From Kribbella jejuensis (lineage in GTDB: Bacteria > Actinomycetota > Actinomycetes > Propionibacteriales > Kribbellaceae): a DNA stretch of 64,000 nucleotides. Below the pieces are notes generated by a model. It did not search any database, was not told the origin of the DNA, and saw only the letters and a list, made by a program, of their open reading frames with translations. A program made the position numbers and the translations under genes. Every line of letters starts with the position of its first letter. Within the stretch, counting starts at the first letter, position 1. Positions 43,755 to 52,676 of the stretch are shown here, one piece after another. Location of the stretch: the NCBI RefSeq assembly GCF_006715085.1, contig NZ_VFMM01000001.1:1240001-1304000 (forward strand), in the 5' to 3' direction.

Positions 43755-45329
43755 ATGGACCTTCCCGTCATCCCCGCTCCGGCGACGCTTACCGTAAGTG
43801 ACGAAACCTTCACTCTCACCGCAACGTCAGGTGTCACCACGCCACCCGAACTGGCAGGCCCGGTAGCCCGGTTCGTCGAAGCAGTCGCGGCCGACACGGG
43901 CCTCGTCCTGACGGGCAGTTCCGGCATCACCGTCGAACTGGCCGCCGTAGACGGCGTACCACCTTCCACTGGTCTACGCGCCGATGGTGGACAAACGGAT
44001 GAGCGGTACGGGGTCGAGGTTTCCGCCGGCGGTGTGCGCGTGTGGGGAGCCACGCCGGAGGGTGTGCATCGAGGGCTGACCTCGCTGCGGCAACTGATTT
44101 CCGCGCAGCTCCACGACGGTACGGCGGTTCTTCCGGCGACCAGGTTCGTCGACGGGCCACGGTTCGCGTGGCGTGGATTGTCGCTCGACGTCGTACGGAC
44201 GTTCCACGCACCGGACGAAGTACGCCGGATCATCGACATGCTCGACCTCTACAAGCTGAACGTGCTGCACCTCCACCTGACCGACGACCAGGGCTGGCGG
44301 GTCGAGGTACCGTCTCGTCCCGCGCTGACCGAGGTGGGTGCCGCCGGCGCCCTCGGCGACCGCCCCGGCGGCTACTACACCCAGCAGGAGCTCGCCGACC
44401 TCGTCGCGTACGCCGCCGACCGGTACATCACCGTCGTACCTGAGATCGACATGCCCGGCCACACCGCCGCCGTCTTCAAGGCCTACCCGCACCTCGCCCC
44501 CGCCGAACCGCAAACGGTTGACCTCGGCAACGGTGACAAGCTCAACCTCGGCACCTTGGACCCAGCACGAGACGAGACCTGGTCCTTCGTCGCGGACGTC
44601 CTGGACGCCGTCATCCCGCAGTTCCCCGGCAGTGCATACGTACACATCGGCGGCGACGAAACCTGGGGCATGTCCGACGAGGACCACGCCGCGTTCGTCG
44701 AGAAGGCATCCGGGCTGGTCCGGGAACGCGGCAAACGGGTCGTGGGCTGGCAGGAGATCGCCCGCGCGAAACTCGACCCGAACGACCTCGTGCAGTACTG
44801 GCTCGACCTCGACATCGACAACATGCCCGACAACCCGGACGCGCCAACCCCGCCCGCGGAGCTCCTCCCGGTCCTGGTCGAGGCGCTCCGCAAAGCGAAG
44901 TACGACGCCCCGAAGGCGCTCGAGCAAGGCGCCAAGCTGATCGTCTCGCCCGTCACCTGGCTGTACTTCGACCGCCCGCACGCCGACGCCTCCACGGACC
45001 CCGCGCAGGAGGTGGCCCGCGCACGCCTGGGCCTCAAGTTCTACGGCGCGGCCTCGCTCGAACACGGCGTCACCTGGGACCCGGCTGACGTCGTCGCCCC
45101 GGACCAGATCGCCGGCGTCGAGGCCGCGATCTGGTGCGAAACCATCACAAACTCCGACGACCTCGAACTCCTCCTCCTGCCGCGCATCCCCGGTCTCGCC
45201 GAGAAGGCATGGTCCCAGCAGACCACCACCATCTGGCCGGAGTACGCCGCCCGGCTGGCGCAGCACTCGCCCGCCTGGCGAAATCGTGGCTGGACCTGGC
45301 TGCAGTCGACCGAGGTGGATTGGAAATAG
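43755..45329 (+). CDS. GH20 beta-N-acetylhexosaminidase
   Basis: A 524-residue enzyme with the N-terminal GH20b-like domain (about 1-130) and a catalytic barrel (WRGLSLDVVRTFHAPDEVRRI, LHLHLTDDQGWRVEV). The catalytic Asp-Glu pair is in HIGGDETWG (about residues 300-301), acting by substrate-assisted hydrolysis of terminal GlcNAc/GalNAc. No signal peptide is visible, so it should process imported chito-oligosaccharides in the cytoplasm. It is not in an operon with a transporter; a terminator hairpin follows. It would complement the secreted GH18 at 27920. Confidence 0.95.
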   Translation: MDLPVIPAPATLTVSDETFTLTATSGVTTPPELAGPVARFVEAVAADTGLVLTGSSGITVELAAVDGVPPSTGLRADGGQTDERYGVEVSAGGVRVWGATPEGVHRGLTSLRQLISAQLHDGTAVLPATRFVDGPRFAWRGLSLDVVRTFHAPDEVRRIIDMLDLYKLNVLHLHLTDDQGWRVEVPSRPALTEVGAAGALGDRPGGYYTQQELADLVAYAADRYITVVPEIDMPGHTAAVFKAYPHLAPAEPQTVDLGNGDKLNLGTLDPARDETWSFVADVLDAVIPQFPGSAYVHIGGDETWGMSDEDHAAFVEKASGLVRERGKRVVGWQEIARAKLDPNDLVQYWLDLDIDNMPDNPDAPTPPAELLPVLVEALRKAKYDAPKALEQGAKLIVSPVTWLYFDRPHADASTDPAQEVARARLGLKFYGAASLEHGVTWDPADVVAPDQIAGVEAAIWCETITNSDDLELLLLPRIPGLAEKAWSQQTTTIWPEYAARLAQHSPAWRNRGWTWLQSTEVDWK

Positions 45330-45334
45330 CAGAT

Positions 45335-45362
45335 GAGGGCGGCCCACCACGGGGCCGCCCTC
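45335..45362. terminator. Bidirectional terminator between GH20 and GH27
   Basis: Perfect 11-bp stem (45335-45345 with 45352-45362), 6-base loop, between two convergent genes. Confidence 0.75.
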
Positions 45363-45381
45363 TCCTCACCGCAGCTGGGTA

Positions 45382-47445
45382 TCAGCAGGTAGCGGTAGGC
45401 GCCGCCCAGTCGGCGCGGTCGTTGTAGCCGCCGTCGCCCGCGTCGCCGACCACCAGGTCGAGGACCCGTACGCCGGTCAGGTCCACGTCGAACTGCTTCG
45501 GCGTGAAGCGGTCGACGACGCCGCTGTCGTACAGAACCTTGCCGTCACCGACGACCTGGAACGTCGACGTACCGCCTTCCGGCCCGACGTTGCTCACCAC
45601 GTCGTCGATCCCGACGGTCCCGGTCAGCCGCGAGCACGCCTTGCCGACGTAGTACCGGATCAGCGACGGCGACGCGACACCGATGCCGGTCGGGTAGGTC
45701 GTACCGGTCAACTTGATCGGGTTGCCGCCGCCGACACTCTGGTCGATCGTCGGCGACATCCACCCGCTGGTCGCGGTGATCCACGCGTGATGCGACAACG
45801 GAACGGTCCCACTCGGCGGCGCGGGCGCGACCACCACCGGCGACAGCACGGTCGTCTGCCGCTGCGCTCCATACCGTACCGTTTGGTATGTCGTCGTAGC
45901 GGTCAGACTCGCGGTGCCGGGCGGCGCGCCGACGGGGAGCTTGACGGTGAAGGCGTACGTCGCCTGGTTGCCGCCCTCGATCAGAGCCGGCGCCTTCGAC
46001 AGCGGCGTCACCGTCCACCCGCTACCTCCGGCAACCGTCACCGACGGCGCGAACACCGGCTGCAGACCATCGTTGCGTACGGCAACCTGTACGGTCAGCT
46101 CGTCTCCTCCGGCAACCACCGGCGCAGCGTCCGCCGGCTGCGGGTCGGTACCGACCTTCGTCACCTGCGGTATCCCGGCAGTCACATGCGGCGCAGCCGG
46201 TACCCCGCGCGCCTCCGCGACCCGGAACAGCGCCGTACCGTGGGCCGGCACCGCCGCGCTGATCACGCCCCCGCTGTCCGTCACCTTGTCCGTCCAGGCG
46301 TTCTTCAGCGTGAACCGATCGCCGGACAGCCCGACCGCTGCGGCGGTGGTCGTCAGGGTTTGAGCACTGTCGCCGCGGTTCAGCAGTACGACGGCACGCG
46401 AGCCGTCGGCTAGCCGCTTCACCCAGGTCTCCGTCGCACCGGCCGCACCGACACGTACCGCTTGCACGGCGGCCGGGTCCTGGTTGATCGCGATCACGTC
46501 GGGATCGGTGAGCATCCCGATCGTGGTCGCGCTGAGCTTGCGGACGTCGCTGCCGATCACGAGCGGCGCGGCCGCGACCGCCCACAACGTCAGCTGGGTC
46601 CGGAACTCCTCGTCGCTCATGCCCAGCTCCGGCGCCAGATAGTCCGGGTCGCCGAACGCGCCGGGCTTCACGACCTCCGGGTGGCGCGCGTTCGCGTCAT
46701 AGTTCCGCAGTACGTCCTTGAACTTGATGTCGCCCTGGAACCCGACATCGGTGTACGTCCGCCAGGACTGCGCGATCGCCGGCGCGTACGACCAGGAGTT
46801 GATCGACTGCTGGGACTCCGGGTAGTTGCCCCAGTCCGGTGAGGTCACCGGGTTGCACAGGTTGAAGATCATCGGCCGGTGGCTCGCGTTGTTCCGCAGC
46901 GCCTGGGCGAACTCGGTGTAGGCGGTCTTCGGGTCGAGGTTCGCCGCGATCCCGCACAGGTAGTCGACCTTGACCGCGTCGAAGCCCCACGCCGCGAACG
47001 TGTCCGCGTCGTGCTGGTAATGGCCGCCGCTGCCGAGACCGCAGCGGCCCGGGATGTACGGACCGGCGTCGGTGTAGATCCCCGCGCGCAGGCCCTTGCT
47101 GTGGATGTAGTCGACCAGCGACTTCAGGCCGTGCGGGAACTTGGCCGGGTTCGGGACCAGGTCACCGGCGTCGCTGCGGGACTGGTCGGCCTGCCAGCCG
47201 CCGTCCAGCCAGACGATGTCGTACCCGGCCTTCGCGAGGCCGCGGCTGACCAGCGAGTCCGCGACCGACTTGATCGTGTCCTCGGTGAAATCGCCCCCGA
47301 GTCCGTAGTAGGTGTTCCACCCCATGTACGGGGTCGGGCTGAGCACCGGAGCCGTGGCCTGAGCCGCCACGGCTCCGGTGCTGGTGGCGGTGAGTACGCC
47401 GGCGGTCAACGCCGCGACCAGCGCACCACCCAGCAGTCGTTTCAT
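45382..47445 (-). CDS. Secreted GH27 alpha-galactosidase with C-terminal NPCBM domain
   Basis: A 687-residue secreted enzyme. The signal peptide ends near TSTGAVAAQA (residue 30). The GH27 barrel (about 35-310) has MGWNTYYGL, WLDGGWQ and nucleophile Asp161 in VKVDYLCG; the acid/base is probably Asp233 (YTDVGF). A beta-sandwich and an alpha-galactosidase NEW3 domain (DELTVQVAVRNDGLQPVFAP) follow, and the last ~140 residues are NPCBM (SGWMSPTIDQSVGGGNPIKL), a carbohydrate-binding module. It releases galactose outside the cell from galactomannan or raffinose-type sugars. ATG 47445 has AAGGAAGG upstream. It follows GH36 by 40 bases in the same direction and may be in its operon. Confidence 0.93.
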   Translation of the reverse strand: MKRLLGGALVAALTAGVLTATSTGAVAAQATAPVLSPTPYMGWNTYYGLGGDFTEDTIKSVADSLVSRGLAKAGYDIVWLDGGWQADQSRSDAGDLVPNPAKFPHGLKSLVDYIHSKGLRAGIYTDAGPYIPGRCGLGSGGHYQHDADTFAAWGFDAVKVDYLCGIAANLDPKTAYTEFAQALRNNASHRPMIFNLCNPVTSPDWGNYPESQQSINSWSYAPAIAQSWRTYTDVGFQGDIKFKDVLRNYDANARHPEVVKPGAFGDPDYLAPELGMSDEEFRTQLTLWAVAAAPLVIGSDVRKLSATTIGMLTDPDVIAINQDPAAVQAVRVGAAGATETWVKRLADGSRAVVLLNRGDSAQTLTTTAAAVGLSGDRFTLKNAWTDKVTDSGGVISAAVPAHGTALFRVAEARGVPAAPHVTAGIPQVTKVGTDPQPADAAPVVAGGDELTVQVAVRNDGLQPVFAPSVTVAGGSGWTVTPLSKAPALIEGGNQATYAFTVKLPVGAPPGTASLTATTTYQTVRYGAQRQTTVLSPVVVAPAPPSGTVPLSHHAWITATSGWMSPTIDQSVGGGNPIKLTGTTYPTGIGVASPSLIRYYVGKACSRLTGTVGIDDVVSNVGPEGGTSTFQVVGDGKVLYDSGVVDRFTPKQFDVDLTGVRVLDLVVGDAGDGGYNDRADWAAPTATC
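45870..45890. repeat. 21-bp element, copy 1 (inside the GH27 gene)
   Basis: The plus strand reads CATACC-G-TACCGTTTGGTATG, identical to the element at 51132-51152 except for one base. The core TACC-GTTT-GGTA is an inverted repeat. The reading frame differs from that of the second copy, so shared protein sequence does not explain it. Confidence 0.5.
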
Positions 47446-47485
47446 CCCTTGCCTTCCTTCGAACCTTCGAGCCTTCGAGCGGAGG

Positions 47486-49462
47486 TCAGTCGAGTCCTTC
47501 GACGACGACGCAGAGCGAGTCCGCCGTGTCGTCGAACGCGATCCCGACCTGCAGCAGGTAGCTGCCCGGGTAGGTTTCGGCACCCACCCGATAGTTCTTC
47601 GCCGGATCCAGCCCCGCCAACGGCACCCGCCGCGGCCGGGTCGGCAAGGTGCCCCGCACGTTGCCGTCACCGGTCTCCCACAGAAACACCACGGACCGCC
47701 GGTCGCCCACGTACTGCACGCCATGCGTCAGGCCGTAGACGTTGCTGTCAGCAATCAGTTCCCGGAAATCCTTGTACTGCGCGATGTGCCGCGCCGCGAT
47801 CTTCAACTGATCGTCCGACCACCGCGACAGATCCGCCCCGATCCCCAGAACGCCGGCCATCGCCACATGGAACCGGAAGTCCAACGAACGCCGCCGCCCG
47901 TCACGCGTGCCCTCGGCATCGGTCACCCAGGAACTCATCAAATGCGGCGCGAACCCGGTCCGAAAACCGTCCTGAATCCGGAGCCGATCCAACGGCGCCG
48001 TATTGTCCGACGGCCACAGCGTGTCCACACGCGCGGCCATCCCCACATCGACCCGAGCCCCGCCCCCGGCACACCCCTCGACGTAAACCTGCGGGTGCCG
48101 GTCTCTCAGCCGATCCAGAATGGCGTAAAGATTCGTCACCACCAGCCCGTCGACGTCCCGCCGCACATCCCCCGAGTCCAACCGCGGCCGATTGGCATCC
48201 CACTTCAAATAGGAGATGTCGTACGTCGACAGCAGCCGATCCAACGTCTCCCACACGAACTCCGCGACATCGTCCCGACTCAGATCGAGCAGCAGCTGAT
48301 TCCGCACCAGTACCGGCTCACGCCCAGCCGTCCGCAGGATCCAATCCGGATGCTCGACCGCCAACCGGGACCGCGGACTGACCGACTCCGGCTCGATCCA
48401 CAATCCGAACACGAGCCCCAACCTGCGCAGGTCCGTGATGAACCCGTCCAGACCAGCCGGAAACTTCGCCGGATCGACCTCCCAGTCCCCCAACCCGCCG
48501 GTGTCGTCGGACCGTCCCACGAACCAGCCGTCGTCCACCACGAACGTCTCTACCCCGATCGCCGCGGCCCGCCGAGCCAACTCGAGCTGGTGCTCCGCCC
48601 GGATGTCGAACTCGGTCGCGAACCAGGAGTTGTACAGCACGTGCGGAGTACGCCGCCGCGACAGGTCACGCTCGTACGAGTGAAAGACCCGCGCCAATCC
48701 GTCAGCGCCCTCAGCACTGCAAGCGCCGACAGCCTTCGGTGAATGCCACGTCTGCCCCGGACCGAGCCGCAGGCCCAGACTCGAGGGACTACGACCAGCC
48801 TGTATGCGCAGTAGGCCGGTGGCGTCGACGTCGGCGGTCATCTGCCACGAGCCGGACCACGCGAGCTGTACGCCGTACGCGACGTCCCCCTCCGTCGCGA
48901 GGAACGGTGAGTACGAATGGCCCGTGATCCCCTGCGCGCTCCCGATCACGAACTGCCCCCGCGGCAACGTCACCGATGCCTGCTGAAACTCACTGTTCCA
49001 CTCGCCCCACAAGTACTTCACGGTGTTCCCCACCGGCACCACGAACGCCGCCGAATCATGCCGATGCAACGTCAGCTCAGCGGTTCCCGCGTTCGTTACG
49101 GAAACCCAGCGCTCAACGACATCACCGACCATGCGGTAGTGCAGGACCAGCCGGAGCACATCCACGAACACCAACTGCAGTTCATCCGCAACCTCGACGG
49201 CCTCGCTGAACACCGGACGTAGCTCGTCCGACCCGTCCGGTCCGCTCACCACCAGTTCCACCGGCGCCGTGTACCGAACCCCACGTACGGCGTACTCCAG
49301 CGGCTCCACGTCTGCGCGCGGCACGAAGTGCTCCGTACCGACAACCTCCACCGGCGCACCACCATCACCGGGGCCCCAGGCAACCAGCTGTGCCCACAAC
49401 CCGTGCTCCGGTACGCCGACCACGTACGACGTCGACGTACCACGCAGCGTCCAGGTCCTCAC
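47486..49462 (-). CDS. GH36 alpha-galactosidase
   Basis: A 658-residue cytoplasmic enzyme without a signal peptide. An N-terminal beta-supersandwich (about 1-300) precedes the barrel. Visible motifs are YNSWFATEFDI, VVDDGWFVGR, GLWIEPE, the nucleophile Asp in YLKWDANRP (about residue 420) and the acid/base Asp in LWPSDNT (about 484). The GTG start overlaps the MalG-type permease stop by three bases, so imported alpha-galactosides (melibiose, raffinose and related sugars) are split inside the cell by this enzyme. It is the last importer-operon gene before GH27. Confidence 0.94.
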   Translation of the reverse strand: MRTWTLRGTSTSYVVGVPEHGLWAQLVAWGPGDGGAPVEVVGTEHFVPRADVEPLEYAVRGVRYTAPVELVVSGPDGSDELRPVFSEAVEVADELQLVFVDVLRLVLHYRMVGDVVERWVSVTNAGTAELTLHRHDSAAFVVPVGNTVKYLWGEWNSEFQQASVTLPRGQFVIGSAQGITGHSYSPFLATEGDVAYGVQLAWSGSWQMTADVDATGLLRIQAGRSPSSLGLRLGPGQTWHSPKAVGACSAEGADGLARVFHSYERDLSRRRTPHVLYNSWFATEFDIRAEHQLELARRAAAIGVETFVVDDGWFVGRSDDTGGLGDWEVDPAKFPAGLDGFITDLRRLGLVFGLWIEPESVSPRSRLAVEHPDWILRTAGREPVLVRNQLLLDLSRDDVAEFVWETLDRLLSTYDISYLKWDANRPRLDSGDVRRDVDGLVVTNLYAILDRLRDRHPQVYVEGCAGGGARVDVGMAARVDTLWPSDNTAPLDRLRIQDGFRTGFAPHLMSSWVTDAEGTRDGRRRSLDFRFHVAMAGVLGIGADLSRWSDDQLKIAARHIAQYKDFRELIADSNVYGLTHGVQYVGDRRSVVFLWETGDGNVRGTLPTRPRRVPLAGLDPAKNYRVGAETYPGSYLLQVGIAFDDTADSLCVVVEGLD

Positions 49463-50274
49463 TTGACCGCCCCGATCGCCAATCCACCGACGAAGTGCTT
49501 CTGGAACCGCAAGAACACCGCAACGGTAGGCACCGCCGCGATGACGGTCCCCGCAGCGATCACGTTCCACGACGACACGAACAGCCCCTGTAGCCCGAGC
49601 AACGCCGGCGTCACCGGCATCTTCTCGCCCGACCTGATGACGGTGATCGACCAGAGCAGATCGTTGAAGATCCAGGTGAACGACAACGCCCCGAGCGCCG
49701 CCAGCGCCGGCCGGGTCAGCGGCAGGATCACCGCCGAGTAGATCCGCCCCGGACCGGCCCCGTCGATCGTCGCCGCCTCCTGGATCTCCCGGGGTAGGTC
49801 CCGCATGAACCCGTGCAGCACGAACGTGTAGAACCCGAGCCCGAAGCCGACGTGGACCGCGACCAGCGCGATCAGCGTGTCGTAGTACCCGATCAACTCG
49901 ACGAACCGCGAGATCGGGATCAGCAGGATCTGCGGCGGCAGCAGGTTCCCCATCAACATCAGCAGCAGCACGGTCCGCCGGAACGGGATGTTGTACCGCG
50001 CCAGCCCGTACGCCGCGACCGACGCCAGCCCCAGACTGAGGAGCACCGCCGGGATCGTCACGAGCAGGCTGTTGATCAGTGCCCGGAACTCGTCCGCGTC
50101 CTCCCACGCCGACTTGTACGTCGAGAACGTGAACGAATGGGGCAGCGACCCGAGCCCGTTCGCCGCGACGTCGTCGAACGACCGGAACGAGATCACGACC
50201 ACCCACAGGATCGGCGCCACCCAGAGGAAGGAAACCAGGCCCATCGCGGTGTGGTAACCAATACGGCGGATCAC
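49459..50274 (-). CDS. Alpha-galactoside ABC transporter permease (MalG type, CUT1)
   Basis: A 271-residue permease with about six helices and the EAA loop EIQEAATIDGAGPGRIYSAVILP. The GTG start overlaps the previous permease's stop (GTGA). The substrate is inferred from the adjoining GH36/GH27 genes. No ATPase is encoded in the operon, so a shared MsiK-type ATPase is presumed. Confidence 0.93.
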   Translation of the reverse strand: MIRRIGYHTAMGLVSFLWVAPILWVVVISFRSFDDVAANGLGSLPHSFTFSTYKSAWEDADEFRALINSLLVTIPAVLLSLGLASVAAYGLARYNIPFRRTVLLLMLMGNLLPPQILLIPISRFVELIGYYDTLIALVAVHVGFGLGFYTFVLHGFMRDLPREIQEAATIDGAGPGRIYSAVILPLTRPALAALGALSFTWIFNDLLWSITVIRSGEKMPVTPALLGLQGLFVSSWNVIAAGTVIAAVPTVAVFLRFQKHFVGGLAIGAVK

Positions 50275-51215
50275 GCTTCCTCCCGGAACGCACGAATCAG
50301 GTAGCCGAGGATGACGGCCAGGGCGAGCAGGAAGATGATGACGGCGAGCGCGGACGCGTAGCCGAGCTGCGTGGACTGGAACGCGGTCGAGTACATGTAC
50401 GTACTGAGCAGCTCGGACGAGTGGTACGGACCGCCCTTCGTCATCGACCAGACGATGTCGAACGAGCGCAGTGAGTCGATGACGATGACCGACAGTACGA
50501 CGGAGTTGACCCCCTTGAGCTGCGGGAGCGTGACGTACCGGGTGCGCTGCCAGGCCGAGGCGCCGTCGACCTTCGCAGCCTCGTACAACGCGGGGTCGAC
50601 CGCCTTCAGACCGGCCAGGTAGAGCACCATCACGTAGCCGATCTGGCGCCACAGGGCCGGCACGATCACGGCGTACAAGGCGGTGTCGGGGTCGGCCAGC
50701 CACGGCCGGACGAAGTTGCCCAGGCCAACGGACCGGAACACCGTGTCGACAAGTCCATCCGGTTGGTAGAACACCCGCCAGATGAGCGCCGTCACCACCA
50801 GGCTGAAGACGACCGGCGTGAACAGCGCCGCCCGGTAGATCCCGACCCCGCGCCGCTCCTTCTGCAGCAGCAAGGCCATCCCGAACCCGCCCACCACACT
50901 CAACCCACCGAACAACACGAGCCAGATCGCCGTGTTCTTCAACGCAGTCCGGAAGATCGGATCCGACACCATGTCCGAGAAGTTGCCGAACCCGACAAAC
51001 CGCGGCGCCGACAACCCGTCCCAACTGGTCAACGCCAGCCAGAACCCTTGCAGAGCGGGCCAGAACACCCAGATCGCCTCGATGACGAACGGCACCAGCA
51101 CAAACGCGAGGATCAGTGGCGACACCCGCCGCATACCATACCGTTTGGTATGGCGGCGGCCGGCGGCCGGACCGTTGCCGGTTCGGCTCCGCGGTTCCAC
51201 AGCTGCAGCGGTCAC
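50271..51215 (-). CDS. Alpha-galactoside ABC transporter permease (MalF type, CUT1)
   Basis: A 314-residue permease. The N-terminal ~28 residues are basic and cytoplasmic (GNGPAAGRRHTKRYGMRR) before helix 1. The EAA motif is LYEAAKVDGASAWQRTRYVTLP. The GTG start overlaps the binding-protein stop (GTGA); an internal ATG at 51134 is the only alternative and coincides with a repeated 21-bp element. It forms a heterodimer with the downstream subunit. Confidence 0.92.
   Translation of the reverse strand: MTAAAVEPRSRTGNGPAAGRRHTKRYGMRRVSPLILAFVLVPFVIEAIWVFWPALQGFWLALTSWDGLSAPRFVGFGNFSDMVSDPIFRTALKNTAIWLVLFGGLSVVGGFGMALLLQKERRGVGIYRAALFTPVVFSLVVTALIWRVFYQPDGLVDTVFRSVGLGNFVRPWLADPDTALYAVIVPALWRQIGYVMVLYLAGLKAVDPALYEAAKVDGASAWQRTRYVTLPQLKGVNSVVLSVIVIDSLRSFDIVWSMTKGGPYHSSELLSTYMYSTAFQSTQLGYASALAVIIFLLALAVILGYLIRAFREEA
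51132..51152. repeat. 21-bp element, copy 2 (start of the MalF-type permease gene)
   Basis: CATACC-A-TACCGTTTGGTATG; 20 of 21 bases match 45870-45890. With flanks it extends to CCATACC...GGTATGG, a 17-bp palindrome around CGTTT/AAACG. Possibly a LacI/GalR-type operator within the transcribed region. Confidence 0.5.
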
Positions 51216-52495
51216 GCCTTGAAGACCTTCTGTGCGGCGGCTTGCCAGTCCTTGAGGATCTGGTCGATCTGGTCCGGCTTGTCGAGGAACTTGGTGAGCG
51301 CGGCGTCGGCGGTGGGCTGGAGCGCGTCCGACGAGTCACGGTTGAAGAACTGGGTGATCTCGGCGGCGTTCTCGATCATCGCCTTGCCCTTCTTCACCAG
51401 CGCGGTGTCGGCCGACTTCCCGTCCGGGTTCGCCGGAATCGCCGTACCGGAGGAGCTCTGCACGTAGATGTTCTGCGCCTCCGCGGTCGCCAGCCAGGTG
51501 AGGAACTTCTTCACCGCGTCCGGATCCTTCGCCTTCTTCGACGCGAAGTACCCGTCCGTCGGCGCCTCCTCGGCAACCGGCACGGCCGGATCGATGATCG
51601 GGAACTGGAAGAAGTCGATGTCGTCGAGCGCGTCCTTCGGCGCCGAGTCGGCGAAGAACGTGCCGATCAGGAACATCCCGGTCTTCCCGCCGAGCAGCGC
51701 CGACGTCGCCTCCTGGAACGGGAACGACTTGCCCTTCGGGTCGAAGTACGGCAGCACCTCGCGCCACTTGGTGAACACCGCCTTCACCTTCGGATCGGTG
51801 AAGTCGCCCTCGCCTGCGAGCAGTTTGCGGTGGAACGGCGCCCCGTTGATCCGGATGTTCAGGTAGTCGAACCAGGCCGACGCGACCCACGGCGTGTCCC
51901 CGAGCCCGATCCCGATCGGCGGAATCCCCTTGCTCTGGATGGTCTTGCACACGGCAACGAACTCGTCCCAGGTCTTCGGCGGCGTCACGCCCCACTTGGC
52001 GAAGTTCGACTTCCGGTAGAACATCCCCCACCAGTAGTAGCTGGTCGGTACGAAGATCTTCTGCCCGGCGCTGCTCGTCGACAGCGTCTGCATCGCCTTC
52101 GAGTAGTTGCCCATCGAGTCCCACACACTCGTCACGTCGAGCAGCAGGTCCTTCTTCGCGTACGAGTTCGCGACCGATCCGGCGTACCAGGTGTAGACGT
52201 CGGGCGGGTTGGTTGAGGTGAGGTACGTCGGCAACTGGGTCCGGAAGATCTCGGCGGCGACCGTGTTCAGCTTGACCTGCGAACCACCGGTCTTGTTGTA
52301 CGCGGCAACGAGTTTCTCCATCGCCGCCTTGGCCTGCTCGCTGGACAGGTTCGACTGCAGCGCCAGCTCACCGCCCGTCGATCCGCCGCTGTTGCCGGGG
52401 CTCTGCGCGGACGTCGCGCACCCGGGAACCAGGGTCGCCGCGCCGAGCAGTCCGAGCCCTTTCAGAAAAGTCCGCCGATCCGCTGCCAAGGTCAT
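51212..52495 (-). CDS. Alpha-galactoside ABC transporter substrate-binding protein (Tat-type lipoprotein)
   Basis: A 427-residue solute-binding protein, family 1. The N-terminus DRRTFLKGLGLLGAATLVPGCA combines a Tat-like RRxFLK motif with a lipobox (VPGC), so it is probably exported folded and lipid-anchored. WDEFVAVCKTIQSKGIPPIG and the later SFPFQEATSALLGGKTGMFL are typical of sugar binders. ATG 52495 has AGGAG nine bases upstream. It heads the importer-GH36-GH27 operon, and a −35/−10 pair and a palindromic operator lie upstream. Confidence 0.92.
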   Translation of the reverse strand: MTLAADRRTFLKGLGLLGAATLVPGCATSAQSPGNSGGSTGGELALQSNLSSEQAKAAMEKLVAAYNKTGGSQVKLNTVAAEIFRTQLPTYLTSTNPPDVYTWYAGSVANSYAKKDLLLDVTSVWDSMGNYSKAMQTLSTSSAGQKIFVPTSYYWWGMFYRKSNFAKWGVTPPKTWDEFVAVCKTIQSKGIPPIGIGLGDTPWVASAWFDYLNIRINGAPFHRKLLAGEGDFTDPKVKAVFTKWREVLPYFDPKGKSFPFQEATSALLGGKTGMFLIGTFFADSAPKDALDDIDFFQFPIIDPAVPVAEEAPTDGYFASKKAKDPDAVKKFLTWLATAEAQNIYVQSSSGTAIPANPDGKSADTALVKKGKAMIENAAEITQFFNRDSSDALQPTADAALTKFLDKPDQIDQILKDWQAAAQKVFKA

Positions 52496-52559
52496 GCCGG
52501 AACTCCTGAGATTCTGCCCGGCCGGCGAGGCCAGTCGGGTGAGTGGTGTGTTGCGGACG

Positions 52560-52646
52560 ATCTTGCGGCGGCCGCTCGCAAGTGTCAATATTAATTCGTA
52601 AATTACGAGCAAATCGCTTGACCGGACAGCGCCGTCACGGTGAACT
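52560..52646. promoter_or_regulatory. Divergent promoters around a shared GntR-type operator
   Basis: The perfect 13-bp palindrome TCGTAA-A-TTACGA lies at 52596-52608. To the left, on the minus strand, is TTGACA (52583-52588), 17 bp, CAAGAT (52560-52565) for the importer operon. To the right, on the plus strand, is TTGACC (52618-52623), 17 bp, TGAACT (52641-52646) for the catabolic operon. The palindrome sits about 8-10 bp from both −35 boxes, so one bound dimer could control both. GT-N5-AC symmetry fits the GntR/FCD regulator encoded at 53414-54130. Confidence 0.7.
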
Positions 52647-52676
52647 GATTGCCCTACTGGACTTGAGGAGGCGCGC

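Noticed and set aside
49463..50293. N-terminal extension of the GH36 frame
   Set aside because: It covers the permease gene on the same strand in another frame; GH36 similarity begins at GTG 49462.
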